A DNA stretch of 64,000 bases, taken from Bacteroidota bacterium (GTDB lineage: Bacteria; Bacteroidota; Bacteroidia; Chitinophagales; Saprospiraceae). The notes beneath the pieces are model-generated. The model was not told the origin of the DNA. It ran no database searches and worked only from the letters and a program-made list of their open reading frames with translations. Both the position numbers and the translations under genes were made by a program. The stretch lies in NCBI GenBank assembly GCA_029572935.1, contig JAKQHM010000053.1, positions 1-64,000 on the forward strand, written 5' to 3'. This document shows positions 1 to 8,872 of this stretch, piece by piece (within the stretch, counting starts at the first letter, position 1; each line of letters opens with the position of its first letter).

Positions 1-248
1 CTTTCAGCCTGCTGGGGCTGCAGATCGTAGATCAGGATGTCTTTGGACTGGGGCATCCACTCGAAGACCTCGGGATATTCGCTGGGAAAAATGACCGTGG
101 TCTTGTGTCCCAGGGACTGTAGGTACAGGGACCAGGCCAGGCTGGAACCGATGGCATCCCCGTCCGGATTGCGATGGGACAGGATGACCAACTCTCTGGG
201 AAAAGAGATGAGGTTTTTTAAAGCAGCAAGGTCCTGATCTGCGAGCAT
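1..248 (-). CDS. nrnA: DHH-family phosphoesterase, NrnA-like (5' part of gene, C-terminus outside window)
   Basis: Only the first 82 codons lie in the window; the rest continues past base 1. The start ATG is at 248-246 and gives MLADQDLAALKNL. The visible part holds the DHH-family motif I, SHRNPDGDAIGS, at about residues 23-34, whose Asp and His residues bind the metal ions. NrnA-type enzymes degrade short oligoribonucleotides (nanoRNA) and often dephosphorylate pAp in the cytoplasm. It is divergent from ndk. I cannot see the DHHA1 substrate-binding half, so the choice between NrnA and another DHH phosphoesterase rests on the N-terminus alone. Confidence 0.75.
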   Translation of the reverse strand, partial: MLADQDLAALKNLISFPRELVILSHRNPDGDAIGSSLAWSLYLQSLGHKTTVIFPSEYPEVFEWMPQSKDILIYDLQPQQAE

Positions 249-327
249 ATGCCGCAAAATTGCGCAGAATACGGCGAAAGAATATTGAACGGAATGTTAA
301 GGCCTGCTGCCGAGTCCCGATCAGGGC

Positions 328-335
328 TAATTTTG
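328..335 (+). promoter_or_regulatory. Bacteroidota -7 element (TAATTTTG) before ndk
   Basis: TAATTTTG matches the Bacteroidota -7 consensus TAnnTTTG and ends 19 bases before the ndk start. No clear TTG -33 element is seen at the usual distance. Confidence 0.4.
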
Positions 336-354
336 CGTCTCAAAATCGAAAAAT

Positions 355-774
355 ATGGCTGGCAACAGGACTTTTACCATGATCAAACCGGATGCCGTCG
401 AGGACGGACACATCGGCAATATTTTACAACACATCTGCAATGCCGGATTCCGGATCGTTGCCATGAAATATACCCGGCTCTCCAGAGAAAAGGCCGGTGA
501 GTTTTATGCCGTGCACAAAGAGCGTCCCTTTTATGGCGAACTGGTTGAATTCATGTCCCGCGGTCCGATCGTGGCGGCCATCCTGGAAAAGGATAACGCC
601 GTAGAAGATTTCCGCAAGCTGATCGGTGCCACCAACCCGGCCAACGCGGAGCCCGGCACCATCCGTGCCCTCTATGCCAAAAACGTAGGAGAAAATGCCG
701 TACATGGTTCTGACTCCGACGAAAACGCAGCCATCGAAGGCTCCTTCCACTTCGCCGGAGTGGAGATGTTCTGA
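355..774 (+). CDS. ndk: Nucleoside diphosphate kinase
   Basis: Transfers the gamma phosphate between nucleoside triphosphates and diphosphates to balance NTP and dNTP pools in the cytoplasm. The 139-residue protein is the standard length. It opens with the family's [10 protein letters not shown] strand and carries the catalytic histidine H117 in NAVHGSDS, followed by the expected AAIEGSFHF. The start ATG at 355 puts the TMIKPDA motif at residue 8, as usual. It is a single-gene unit with its own -7 element and ends 20 bases from the convergent dapF. Confidence 0.97.
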   Translation: MAGNRTFTMIKPDAVEDGHIGNILQHICNAGFRIVAMKYTRLSREKAGEFYAVHKERPFYGELVEFMSRGPIVAAILEKDNAVEDFRKLIGATNPANAEPGTIRALYAKNVGENAVHGSDSDENAAIEGSFHFAGVEMF

Positions 775-786
775 TCCTCTGATCAG
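771..786. terminator. Possible short hairpin between convergent ndk and dapF
   Basis: CTGATC, a CTCT loop and GATCAG form a perfect 6-bp stem overlapping the ndk stop codon. There is no T tract, so this is a weak candidate; it is the only structure in the 20-base convergent gap. Confidence 0.2.
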
Positions 787-794
787 TAAATTAC

Positions 795-1586
795 TCAGTT
801 GAGGGGATAGAATCCCGAAAAGACCTTTTGCGCGGGACCTTTCAGGTGTATTTCCGTGGCTTTGTGCTTGTCCAGCTTCATGTTCACCATGACGTTGCCT
901 CCCTCTGATTTGACCAGAAAACTGGGGAAGCCCTGCAGGTTTTCCTTGACTGCTACGTAATAGGCCGCTGCCGTCATACCCGTACCACAGGATAAGGTTC
1001 TGTTCTCGACGCCCCGCTCGTAGGTGCGGATGCGGATGACGTCGTTGTGGTAGCTGATGAAATTGATGTTTGCCCCATCGCTAGAAAATTCGTTGCGGAT
1101 CCTCCGGCCCTCGGCTACCACATCGATCTGATCGGGATCTTCCACCTCGACGATGATATGCGGCGATCCGCTGTGCGCATAAAACCCCCATTCCGTGTCT
1201 TTGTGAGAGAGGATATCCCCCATCTGCACGGAGATCTGATCGTTCTTGAGAATGGCTTTGTGCTTGCCATCGGCTGCCTGAAACCTCAGGTTTTTCTTGT
1301 TCATCTTATTGGAAAAATAAGCAGAGGCGGAGCGGCTTCCGTTGCCGCAAAAACTGGAATAACGGCCATCCGAATTCAGGTAGATCATGCGGAAGTCCAT
1401 GCCCTTTTCCGGTGCCAGGGCGATGAGCCCGTCCGCCCCGATCCCAAAATGGCGGTCGCACATTTTGCTGACCAGTTTGACATCGTCCAGGTCGATCAGG
1501 GGGCCGTCCATGAAATCCAGAATAATGAAATCATTTCCCGTGGCCTGATATTTTTCGAAGGGAAGGTAATGAGAAACTGAGGTCAT
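795..1586 (-). CDS. dapF: Diaminopimelate epimerase
   Basis: Interconverts LL- and meso-diaminopimelate in the lysine/peptidoglycan precursor pathway, using two cysteines as acid and base. Both are visible: C80 in FCGNGSRS and C200 in RTLSCGTGMTA. The 263-residue length is normal. The start ATG overlaps the stop of the upstream NUDIX gene by four bases (ATGA), which indicates translational coupling. The first half-site reads SFCGNGSRS, where many homologues have an Arg-Cys pair after the Gly-Asn-Gly; this lies outside the catalytic Cys and is probably neutral. Confidence 0.95.
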   Translation of the reverse strand: MTSVSHYLPFEKYQATGNDFIILDFMDGPLIDLDDVKLVSKMCDRHFGIGADGLIALAPEKGMDFRMIYLNSDGRYSSFCGNGSRSASAYFSNKMNKKNLRFQAADGKHKAILKNDQISVQMGDILSHKDTEWGFYAHSGSPHIIVEVEDPDQIDVVAEGRRIRNEFSSDGANINFISYHNDVIRIRTYERGVENRTLSCGTGMTAAAYYVAVKENLQGFPSFLVKSEGGNVMVNMKLDKHKATEIHLKGPAQKVFSGFYPLN

Positions 1587-2266
1587 TGCGGTTTGTTTTT
1601 TTGCTCTTTGGATGCTTCTTTTTCCAATACTGTCTGATAGTAATTCAAAAGATCGCGGATGCTCTCGTGGATGGGGCTGAGCTGCAAGGCATCGCGCAGG
1701 GAAAACCAGCCGATCCCTTCTATGGATTCCGCCAGCTGGGGCACGGGTGCTGCGGTCCCCTTATAATCCATCAGGTACCACTTGGTCTTTTTGATGCAGC
1801 GCGCATAGGTTTTGTCGCGGTAGAGATGGTAGGTCGTCTTGAGCTTGCCCATCAGGACGAGGGCGGCCAGTCCCGTTTCTTCCTGGCATTCCCGGATGGC
1901 GGCCTGTTTGCTCTTTTCTCCCGGATCGAGCTTGCCCTTGGGTAAATCCCATATTTCCCTGCGGAAGATCATCAGGACCTTACCGTCGGGATTTCGGATG
2001 ATGCCTCCACCGGCCGGAAAACAGCTCACAAGGGACATGAAGTCGGCGAAGAGGGCGCCCACATCCTTGCAAAAAAGGACGACGGAGCTGAAGCGGCTGG
2101 ATTTTTCCAGCAGGTCCATATACTGGAACAGGTTTTTCTTCACCCCCAGATAAGGCATGACCAAAGTGCTGCTATCCATTTGAAATTCAGCCAGATGATG
2201 CTCAGGGATGAGAATCAGGAGCCTTTTGTTGATATAAATTTCGTACTTTTGGTCCGCTTTAGACAT
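1583..2266 (-). CDS. NUDIX hydrolase with N-terminal extension
   Basis: A pyrophosphohydrolase of nucleotide-like substrates. The full NUDIX box is present at about residues 111-133: GKLDPGEK, then REcQEETGL, with the metal-binding Glu residues. The NUDIX fold occupies roughly residues 85-215; residues 1-85 form a separate, unassigned N-terminal part. I chose the ATG at 2266 (MSKADQKYEI) rather than an in-frame ATG 57 bases upstream, because the upstream choice would cover the pyrE start. The gene is 8 bases from divergent pyrE and is coupled to dapF downstream. The substrate is unknown. Confidence 0.85.
   Translation of the reverse strand: MSKADQKYEIYINKRLLILIPEHHLAEFQMDSSTLVMPYLGVKKNLFQYMDLLEKSSRFSSVVLFCKDVGALFADFMSLVSCFPAGGGIIRNPDGKVLMIFRREIWDLPKGKLDPGEKSKQAAIRECQEETGLAALVLMGKLKTTYHLYRDKTYARCIKKTKWYLMDYKGTAAPVPQLAESIEGIGWFSLRDALQLSPIHESIRDLLNYYQTVLEKEASKEQKNKPQ
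2225..2251 (+). promoter_or_regulatory. pyrE promoter inside the NUDIX coding region
   Basis: TTTG at 2225-2228, 15 bases, then TACTTTTG at 2244-2251 (consensus TAnnTTTG), ending 23 bases before the pyrE ATG. The element lies within the first codons of the divergent NUDIX gene. Confidence 0.45.
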
Positions 2267-2274
2267 AGACAGGT

Positions 2275-2922
2275 ATGAATCTAGCCGGAAACATTGCCAA
2301 CAGATTGCTGCAAATAAACGCAATAAAGTTAAATGCTCAAAAACCTTTTACCTGGGCTTCCGGCATGAGATCGCCCATTTATTGCGACAATAGACTGATC
2401 CTCTCCTATCCGGAAGTCAGAAAAATTGTAGTCAAAGGCCTGTGCCGGGAGGCGCATATGTTTGAAGGCATCAATGGCGTAGCCGGTGTCGCCACCGCGG
2501 GCATCCCCTGGGGTGCCATGCTGGCCGATCACCTCGAATTGCCTTTCCTGTACATCCGCAACAAACCCAAGGAACACGGCCTGAACAACCTCATCGAAGG
2601 ACGTCTCCCTGAAGATCCAAAGATCCTGGTGGTGGAAGACCTGATCTCCACAGGAGGCAGCTCTTTGGAGGCCGTCAAAGCCATTGCCGATGCAGGAGCC
2701 CTCGTGCTGGGCGTACTGGCCTTGTTTCAGTACGGCTTTCCGGTGGCTCTTGAAAATTTCAAAAAAACGAACACGGAGTTGCGCACACTTACCAATTTCG
2801 AGACACTCCTGCTGCGCGCTCAGGATTCCGGATACATCACATCCGAAGAATACGAAAACCTGAAATCCTGGAACCAGGATCCTAAAAAATGGTCCGATCA
2901 TTTCCTATCCCAATCCCTATAA
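2275..2922 (+). CDS. pyrE: Orotate phosphoribosyltransferase
   Basis: Joins orotate and PRPP to make orotidine monophosphate in de novo pyrimidine synthesis. The PRPP-binding loop, ILVVEDLISTGGSS, is clear at about residues 118-131, and the N-terminal GMRSPIYCDNR substrate segment is present near residue 30. At 215 residues it has the normal length. It starts 8 bases from the divergent NUDIX gene and is followed after 7 bases by an M42 peptidase gene, so both are probably on one transcript. Confidence 0.96.
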   Translation: MNLAGNIANRLLQINAIKLNAQKPFTWASGMRSPIYCDNRLILSYPEVRKIVVKGLCREAHMFEGINGVAGVATAGIPWGAMLADHLELPFLYIRNKPKEHGLNNLIEGRLPEDPKILVVEDLISTGGSSLEAVKAIADAGALVLGVLALFQYGFPVALENFKKTNTELRTLTNFETLLLRAQDSGYITSEEYENLKSWNQDPKKWSDHFLSQSL

Positions 2923-2929
2923 TCAAGTA

Positions 2930-4009
2930 ATGCAGATCATCAACACCAAATCAGAGGAATTCCTTTTTCAATACCTGAACAACCCATCCCCTACCGGGCA
3001 CGAGGCCGAGGGCCAGAAGATCTGGCTCGAGTACATCAAGCCCTATGTGGACGAATGGCATCTGGACCACTACGGCACCCTTTATGGGGTCATCAATCCC
3101 GGTCAGGATTTTAGGGTGGTCATCGAAGGGCATTCTGATGAAATATCCTGGATGGTCAATTACATCACAGACGATGGCTACATCTATGTGATCCGCAATG
3201 GCGGGACGGACCAGTCCATCGCACCCTCCAAACGCGTCAACATACATACCCCCAAAGGGATCGTCAAGGGTATTTTCGGTTGGCCGGCCATCCATATGCG
3301 CAAGGGCAACGATACCAACCTGACGGCTACGATCGAAAACATCTTCATCGACATCGGAGCCCGGGACAAGGAAGAAGTCGAAAGAATGGGCGTGCACGTA
3401 GGCTGCGTCATTACCTACGAGGACGAACTGATGAAGCTGAACGACCGCTATTTTGTGGGTCGCGCACTCGACAACCGCATGGGCGGATTCTGCATCGCGG
3501 AAGTGGCCCGCCTACTCAAAGAAAAATCACAGAAACTTCCCTTCACCCTCTACGTCGTCAATTCCGTACAGGAAGAAATCGGCCTCAGGGGAGCGGAAAT
3601 GATCGCCCATACCATCAAGCCCAATCTGGCCCTGGTCACCGACGTGACCCACGACACGCATACGCCCATGGTCAAGACCAAGGAACAGGGCAGCGTGAAA
3701 TGTGGCCTTGGACCGGTCATCTGTTACGCACCCGCAGTCCACAACAAACTGCAGGAGATCCTGGTGCGCGCCGCGCAGGAGAGCAACATCCCCTTCCAGC
3801 GCACAGCGGCTTCCCGGTCCACCGGTACCGATACGGATGCTTTTGCCTATTCCAACGGCGGCGTCCCCTCTGCTCTGATCTCGCTACCACTCCGATACAT
3901 GCATACCACCGTGGAGTCGGCACACATCGAAGACATCGAGAATGTGATCCGCCTGATCTACGAGGTACTGCTGCACATAGACCCCAAGGCCAGCTTTAAG
4001 TATTTCTGA
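2930..4009 (+). CDS. M42 family metallopeptidase (glutamyl aminopeptidase type)
   Basis: A cytoplasmic dinuclear-metal aminopeptidase of the TET/PepA-like M42 family that trims peptides. The metal ligands and catalytic residues are recognisable: H68 in IEGHSDEI, D181 in GRALDNRMGG, the Glu pair 215-216 in SVQEEIGLRG, D238 in LVTDVTHD, and the C-terminal RYMHTTVE histidine. The 359-residue length fits the family. It follows pyrE by 7 bases and precedes a UbiA-like gene by 13. Confidence 0.92.
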   Translation: MQIINTKSEEFLFQYLNNPSPTGHEAEGQKIWLEYIKPYVDEWHLDHYGTLYGVINPGQDFRVVIEGHSDEISWMVNYITDDGYIYVIRNGGTDQSIAPSKRVNIHTPKGIVKGIFGWPAIHMRKGNDTNLTATIENIFIDIGARDKEEVERMGVHVGCVITYEDELMKLNDRYFVGRALDNRMGGFCIAEVARLLKEKSQKLPFTLYVVNSVQEEIGLRGAEMIAHTIKPNLALVTDVTHDTHTPMVKTKEQGSVKCGLGPVICYAPAVHNKLQEILVRAAQESNIPFQRTAASRSTGTDTDAFAYSNGGVPSALISLPLRYMHTTVESAHIEDIENVIRLIYEVLLHIDPKASFKYF

Positions 4010-4022
4010 AACTCATGAACCC

Positions 4023-4817
4023 ATGAGGCTTCCTGCACCAGGTCCCCTTGTCTATGGCATCCTGGCATTATTCGTATGCATCGCGGTCAGTCACCTGAAT
4101 GGGGCGCAGCTCCCCGTTCCGCTGAATCTGGCGCTGGTCTTTGCCATGTCCTTTTCCTACTACCGCTATGCCACCCACTGGTCTGGCATCCTGCAGGCAT
4201 CCCGGCTGTCCTTGCGTTCCTTTTTTATGCCTGAGATATTGGTCACGCTGGCTGTCCTGACGGGCTTGGTCTGGGTCAACCGCACGGACTGGAATCCCTT
4301 TGTGCTGATCACTGTCCTCATCATCGCGTTCCTCTACCACCCTCCTATAGGCTTCAATGGACTGCGGGCCTACCCCTGGTTTAAAAACCTGCTGGTGGCC
4401 TGGGCCTGGGCCCTCCTGGGCTACCTGTACATCACAGAATCCGCACAAACAGGCAGGCTCTACCTGCCAGCCATTTTCATTTTCCTGAACGTGCTTTTTG
4501 TTTCCATGCTGTTCGACCGGCTGGACTCAATGGAAGACCAGATCAATGGCCATGAAACCCTGCACCACATCATGGGAGACAGACAGAGCGTCCTGCTGAT
4601 CCTAATTCTGATCAGCGCCTCTGTTTGCGAATGGAAGATCCTTCAATTTTCTGCATCGGCCGGTCTGATGCATTCGGCATCGCTGGTCTTGCTGAGCTTG
4701 ATCCTGGCAGCCCTGATCCCTTTCAGCAGTCAGACCCAAGGGACCAGAAGCAATCTGATCCGATGGAGCGCAGAGTTTTGTTTGCTGGGCAAGATGATCG
4801 CGATGATCCTCAGCTGA
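4023..4817 (+). CDS. UbiA-like polytopic membrane protein with only one Asp-rich motif
   Basis: A 264-residue protein with about eight hydrophobic segments. The loop LRAYPWFKNLLVAWAWA and a later DRLDSMEDQINGHETLHHIMG-like stretch (about residues 165-185) resemble the UbiA prenyltransferase fold, where the second aspartate-rich motif precedes a gly-thr-leu segment. The first aspartate motif (NxxxD) cannot be found: the equivalent stretch reads LALVFAMSFSYYRY. It may therefore be a non-catalytic or altered UbiA relative. It ends the pyrE operon and converges with a lipoprotein gene. Function unassigned. Confidence 0.6.
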   Translation: MRLPAPGPLVYGILALFVCIAVSHLNGAQLPVPLNLALVFAMSFSYYRYATHWSGILQASRLSLRSFFMPEILVTLAVLTGLVWVNRTDWNPFVLITVLIIAFLYHPPIGFNGLRAYPWFKNLLVAWAWALLGYLYITESAQTGRLYLPAIFIFLNVLFVSMLFDRLDSMEDQINGHETLHHIMGDRQSVLLILILISASVCEWKILQFSASAGLMHSASLVLLSLILAALIPFSSQTQGTRSNLIRWSAEFCLLGKMIAMILS

Positions 4818-4838
4818 CTACATTTATCAGCCAGGCCC

Positions 4839-6242
4839 CTACTCTATTTCCCTGAGCTTGTTGTTTTTCAGTTCCACCAGACGGATATAACCGTTTTCGT
4901 AATAATCGGGCTGGCCGGATGCCTCGGAAGCATTTCGGTATACCGGTAGAATCTCGTATTGGGTTTGAAGGTAATGGACGTTTTTTTCGTCGTAGAGGGA
5001 CCTGTGAAACTCCGGACCATGGGCACACAAACTGTGCAGGCAATAATGCATCAGATCGTAGCCCTCCAGTACATCCTCGGAGGGGAACTCGCGGTAGCGG
5101 TCAAAATATCTTTTCTTAAAACTACGGATCTCGTACAGGTCCGGATCTGCAAAATTACTGGCGCTCATGCGCACTTGCTGCGAATGCAGCAGATCGATGA
5201 CGTCGCTTTTCATTTCGAGCCATTTGGACATGCCAAACACGACCACATCTTTCAGTTCTTTTTCCGAAGCGACCCTTCTCAGGAAATGATAGACGAAGGT
5301 TTCATCCCGGGTACTTCCCATGGGCAACACAAAGACCGTGGTTCCTTCAGGACGCAGGAGCCCGGTAATGATGGGTTCGTTGGATGTAGCCAGATCGAGC
5401 TCTTTGAGGATCCGGACTTCCATTTTCTGATGATAGCGGCTGGTATCGTTGAAATACTGATCCTTACCGGCTTCATCATCCCTCAGGACCAAAGTGATGT
5501 GGTCCACCGGATAAGCTCTCCGGACATAATCGTTGATGTACTTGTAATGCGCGATCAGCGAAGGTTTGACCTGTATATAATTAGGATTGCCTTCCACGAG
5601 GGTACTGGAGCTCACCCAGGGACTGATCAGGTTCACATCGTTTTGCTGAGCCCATTCGGCAGCCATTTTAATCAGATCGGGCTTTTGGGGTCCCAGAATG
5701 AGATGAGGCAGATTGCGCTCGCTCTCCTTGAGGATTGTGTTCAGATCCGAACTGTCGGCCGCCGTGCGGACCTTAATTTCCACCGGATGGTTGAGCTTGG
5801 ATCCAAAGTCAGTGACAGCCATTTCCATGCCCGCATAAAAGTGAATATACCGGAGCATCTGCGGACTCAAACGCGTGGCAGCGGTATCGACCTCTGTGGA
5901 TACAAAAGGCAGCAGGGTCAGGATCTGGTAGACGGAATCGGACCTTCTTCCGGAGGTCGCCTGTACTTTTTTGCGAATATTCGTGGGAGGAACCTTCACC
6001 TGATTGTTCTGGTCAATGGTAGCAGGCGCGTCCATTTTCTTCTCGGTCCAATGCACGGTATCGACCTTGAGGACAGGCTTTTGACCTATGTCCGCCTTCT
6101 CCGTTTTTTTCTCCGGAATGGATTCCGGCTTTACGGCAGATTTGGGGGCGGAGCAAGCCCATCCCACGCAAGCCAAAATAAGCAGGCCTGTCAGAATTTT
6201 ATTCCCATTCAATGGTGGCAGGAGGTTTGCTGCTGATGTCAT
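4839..6242 (-). CDS. Lipoprotein with periplasmic-binding-protein-like (ABC substrate-binding, type I) fold
   Basis: The N-terminus has a hydrophobic segment ending in a lipobox, VGWAC, so the mature protein is a lipid-anchored envelope protein. A low-complexity Lys/Pro/Glu linker (about residues 35-95) leads to a domain of roughly 370 residues. It resembles the leucine/isoleucine/valine-binding family: it opens LTLLPF, with HFYAGMEMAV and HLILGPQKPDL later, and later VVVFGMSKW and DVLEGYDLMHY. The ATG at 6242 overlaps the end of guaA by 44 bases. A TTG at 6212 would give MNGNKILTGLL, a better signal-peptide start. It is the last gene of the nusB-guaA run. The ligand is unknown. Confidence 0.75.
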   Translation of the reverse strand: MTSAANLLPPLNGNKILTGLLILACVGWACSAPKSAVKPESIPEKKTEKADIGQKPVLKVDTVHWTEKKMDAPATIDQNNQVKVPPTNIRKKVQATSGRRSDSVYQILTLLPFVSTEVDTAATRLSPQMLRYIHFYAGMEMAVTDFGSKLNHPVEIKVRTAADSSDLNTILKESERNLPHLILGPQKPDLIKMAAEWAQQNDVNLISPWVSSSTLVEGNPNYIQVKPSLIAHYKYINDYVRRAYPVDHITLVLRDDEAGKDQYFNDTSRYHQKMEVRILKELDLATSNEPIITGLLRPEGTTVFVLPMGSTRDETFVYHFLRRVASEKELKDVVVFGMSKWLEMKSDVIDLLHSQQVRMSASNFADPDLYEIRSFKKRYFDRYREFPSEDVLEGYDLMHYCLHSLCAHGPEFHRSLYDEKNVHYLQTQYEILPVYRNASEASGQPDYYENGYIRLVELKNNKLREIE

Positions 6243-7734
6243 ATACTACCCTGTTTATTCCTTTAACCTTGTTGATGATTTCACTGGATATCCTGGCTAG
6301 AATATCATGGGGAATGCGGCTCCACTCGGCGGTCATGCCGTCCTGTGAGCTCACCGCCCGGAGGGCGACCACATTTTCGTAGGTGCGCTCGTCGCCCATG
6401 ACCCCTACGGATCGTACCGGCAACAGGATACAACCTGCCTGCCAGACCTCGTGATATTGATGCGTGTCCTTCAGAATATCGATGAATATCTTGTCTGCTT
6501 TTTGTAAAAGCTGAACCTTCTCTTCTGTCACCTCTCCGATGATCCGGATCGCCAGTCCCGGTCCGGGAAAAGGATGACGGTGCAGGATCGACTCTTTCAG
6601 GCCCAGGCCTGCACCCACGCGCCTTACCTCGTCCTTGAACAGCATGCGCAAGGGTTCTATGATGCGGAGATTCAGTTTCTCGGGGAGTCCGCCTACGTTG
6701 TGGTGCGACTTGATGGTCACAGAAGGTCCGGTCACAGATACGGACTCGATCACATCCGGATAGATGGTCCCCTGGCAAAGCCACTTCACCATGGGAAAGG
6801 ACTTGGCAGCCTTTTCAAAAACTTCTATAAATACCCTGCCGATGGCTTTCCTCTTTAATTCCGGATCTTCCAGTCCGCTCAGCGCCTCGTAAAACTCCTT
6901 TTTGGCATCGACCCCGTATACGCTGAGGCCCATTTCCTGATAACCGTCCAGTACGCTTTCGTATTCTCCCTGGCGGAGCAGACCGTTGTCTACAAAAAAG
7001 CAATGCAGGCGGTCGCCGATAGCACGGTGCATGAGCAGGGCCGCTACGGAAGAATCCACTCCTCCCGACAAGGCCAGCAATACGTGCTCATCCCCCACCT
7101 GATTCCGGATCGAATCCACGGTGGCATGGATGAAGGATTCCTGGGTCCAGTCGGGTTGTAAACCCGCGAGACGGCTCAGAAAATTATGTAAAAAGGCGGT
7201 GCCGTATTCGCTGTGCACCACTTCCGGATGAAATTGAACAAAATACGCAGGCTTTAGGCCAGCGGTCCGCCTGTAGGCAGCGACGGGGATCTGGTCTGTG
7301 GAGGCTATGACCTCAAAATCACTGCCCAGAGCAGTGATCGTATCGCTATGCGACATCCATATCTGGGAAAAATCGGGAATGCCTTGCCAGATCGGGTCCT
7401 CCTTCTTGAAGACCAGGCGGGCAAATCCATATTCCCTGTGGTCGGATTTTTCCACCCGTCCACCGGTTTGCTGTGCCGCAAGCTGGGCGCCATAGCATAT
7501 GCCCAAAACGGGAAAACGGCCCATCAGATCAGCCACATCCACGCGGGGATGATCGGCAGTACTGACGGAGGCCGGACTCCCTGATAGGATCACGGCATGG
7601 CATTCTTCCTCGTGGATCTGATCGCTCTTGTAAAAGGGGACAACCTCGCAAAAATACTCGAGCTCCCGGACCCTTCTGGCAATCAGCTGGGTAAGCTGAG
7701 ATCCAAAATCCAGTATGATTATTTTTTTTGACAT
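6199..7734 (-). CDS. guaA: GMP synthase (glutamine-hydrolysing)
   Basis: Converts XMP to GMP with ATP and glutamine. The glutamine amidotransferase domain (about 1-190) has the nucleophile C80 in LGICYGAQ. The ATP pyrophosphatase domain has the P-loop ALSGGVDSSVAA near residue 220. The C-terminal dimerisation domain ends with the family tail KPPATIEWE. At 511 residues the length is standard. It sits 40 bases after nusB and overlaps the following lipoprotein gene, suggesting one transcript. Confidence 0.98.
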   Translation of the reverse strand: MSKKIIILDFGSQLTQLIARRVRELEYFCEVVPFYKSDQIHEEECHAVILSGSPASVSTADHPRVDVADLMGRFPVLGICYGAQLAAQQTGGRVEKSDHREYGFARLVFKKEDPIWQGIPDFSQIWMSHSDTITALGSDFEVIASTDQIPVAAYRRTAGLKPAYFVQFHPEVVHSEYGTAFLHNFLSRLAGLQPDWTQESFIHATVDSIRNQVGDEHVLLALSGGVDSSVAALLMHRAIGDRLHCFFVDNGLLRQGEYESVLDGYQEMGLSVYGVDAKKEFYEALSGLEDPELKRKAIGRVFIEVFEKAAKSFPMVKWLCQGTIYPDVIESVSVTGPSVTIKSHHNVGGLPEKLNLRIIEPLRMLFKDEVRRVGAGLGLKESILHRHPFPGPGLAIRIIGEVTEEKVQLLQKADKIFIDILKDTHQYHEVWQAGCILLPVRSVGVMGDERTYENVVALRAVSSQDGMTAEWSRIPHDILARISSEIINKVKGINRVVYDISSKPPATIEWE

Positions 7735-7774
7735 AAATCGAATTCTTCAGCCCCTGTCAGGGACCCGGCGAAAT

Positions 7775-8707
7775 TTACTCTATCAGTCCCCGCCCCTCTT
7801 TGATGATCAGGCCTTTTTCCTGAAGGTCTTTGAGCACCTTATCGAGCAGGCCGTTGATGAACTCCTTGGATTTATCCGTACTGTACATCTTGGACAGCTC
7901 GACGTATTCGTCCATCGTCACCTTGGTGGGGATGGTTTTCAGATATTTCATTTCAATGATACCCATTTTGATGAGGATCATGTCGATGACCGCCACCCGT
8001 TCCGAATCCCAGTTTTCCAGAAGCGGCTCGATGAGTTTGGAAAGCTCCCCGTTCTCTTCGTTGTATTTTTTCATCAGGAGAATGCCCACCTCTTCTACGG
8101 TCTCCTCCTCGGGCTCGAATTCCAGAAAGAACTTACCTTCCACCGGCAGGGCCTTGATGGTCTTTTTGACCGCTCCTATGACCAGGGACTTGTCATCTGC
8201 CCAGCTGGCAAAAAGGTCATCCATCACTTCGTTGAACAGTTCATTGCGTCTGCACACCCTGTACAGTTCCAACAGCATTTCAATGATATCTTCCCTGCTG
8301 TTTTCTTTTTTCAGAAAATTCTGGTAAGCTTCTTCCTTTGAAAACTCCTTGTAGATCTTGCGGAAGATATCGTCGTCGATGGTTTCGGCAATTTTTTCCT
8401 TTTTCAGGATATCCTGGAAAAACTTGTTGTTGACCAGACTCTGCACCAGGGGATTGGTGTAGAGGGTATCTTTAAAGATCAGGTCCTCTTCGGATTTGAT
8501 GTGTTTTTTGGATCGCAGCGCTGCATCTTCTGTGGCGAAAGAGCAAACCTTCACAATGCTGTACAAATTGAGCGCATAGAGTAGAAATGAATCCTGGATG
8601 GACCTTCTGAAAGCCCTGAGGGCCTCGGCAAAGCTGAGGTCCTTATCCTGTGACAAACTGTACAATTGCTGCATCGCTTTGATGCGCACATTTCTTCTGC
8701 TGAGCAT
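7775..8707 (-). CDS. nusB: Transcription antitermination factor NusB (long Bacteroidota form)
   Basis: NusB binds boxA RNA with S10 and helps rRNA antitermination. The N-terminal MLSRRNVRIKAMQQLYSL is the start of the fold, and the C-terminal half (about residues 175-305) carries the recognisable core, WDSERVAVIDMILIKMG and TDKSKEFINGLLDKVL. At 310 residues it is more than twice the E. coli protein; the middle part (about 60-170) is a charged, helical insertion that is typical of this phylum. It precedes guaA. Confidence 0.9.
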   Translation of the reverse strand: MLSRRNVRIKAMQQLYSLSQDKDLSFAEALRAFRRSIQDSFLLYALNLYSIVKVCSFATEDAALRSKKHIKSEEDLIFKDTLYTNPLVQSLVNNKFFQDILKKEKIAETIDDDIFRKIYKEFSKEEAYQNFLKKENSREDIIEMLLELYRVCRRNELFNEVMDDLFASWADDKSLVIGAVKKTIKALPVEGKFFLEFEPEEETVEEVGILLMKKYNEENGELSKLIEPLLENWDSERVAVIDMILIKMGIIEMKYLKTIPTKVTMDEYVELSKMYSTDKSKEFINGLLDKVLKDLQEKGLIIKEGRGLIE

Positions 8708-8732
8708 GTAAGGTAATTACTGAAACGGAGCA

Positions 8733-8740
8733 CAAATTTA
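8733..8740 (-). promoter_or_regulatory. -7 element before nusB
   Basis: On the minus strand this reads TAAATTTG (consensus TAnnTTTG) and ends 25 bases before the nusB start. Confidence 0.4.
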
Positions 8741-8872
8741 GTCATTTCGGTCAATCGGGGGATACATTGACAAATATTTTAATCTGATCCCCAAAATGAT
8801 CCGAGATAAAGGACTCTGCAAGAAGCCCTTTGATCTAAAAAATCAAATTAATCCTGTGTTACCCATACTCCC

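Noticed and set aside
1047-1580. A 177-codon plus-strand frame antisense to dapF
   Set aside because: dapF on the other strand has both catalytic cysteines; this frame has no family features.
4959-6236. A 425-codon frame on the plus strand, antisense to the lipoprotein gene
   Set aside because: Its length follows from the composition of the opposite frame; the minus-strand protein has a lipobox and a recognisable fold.
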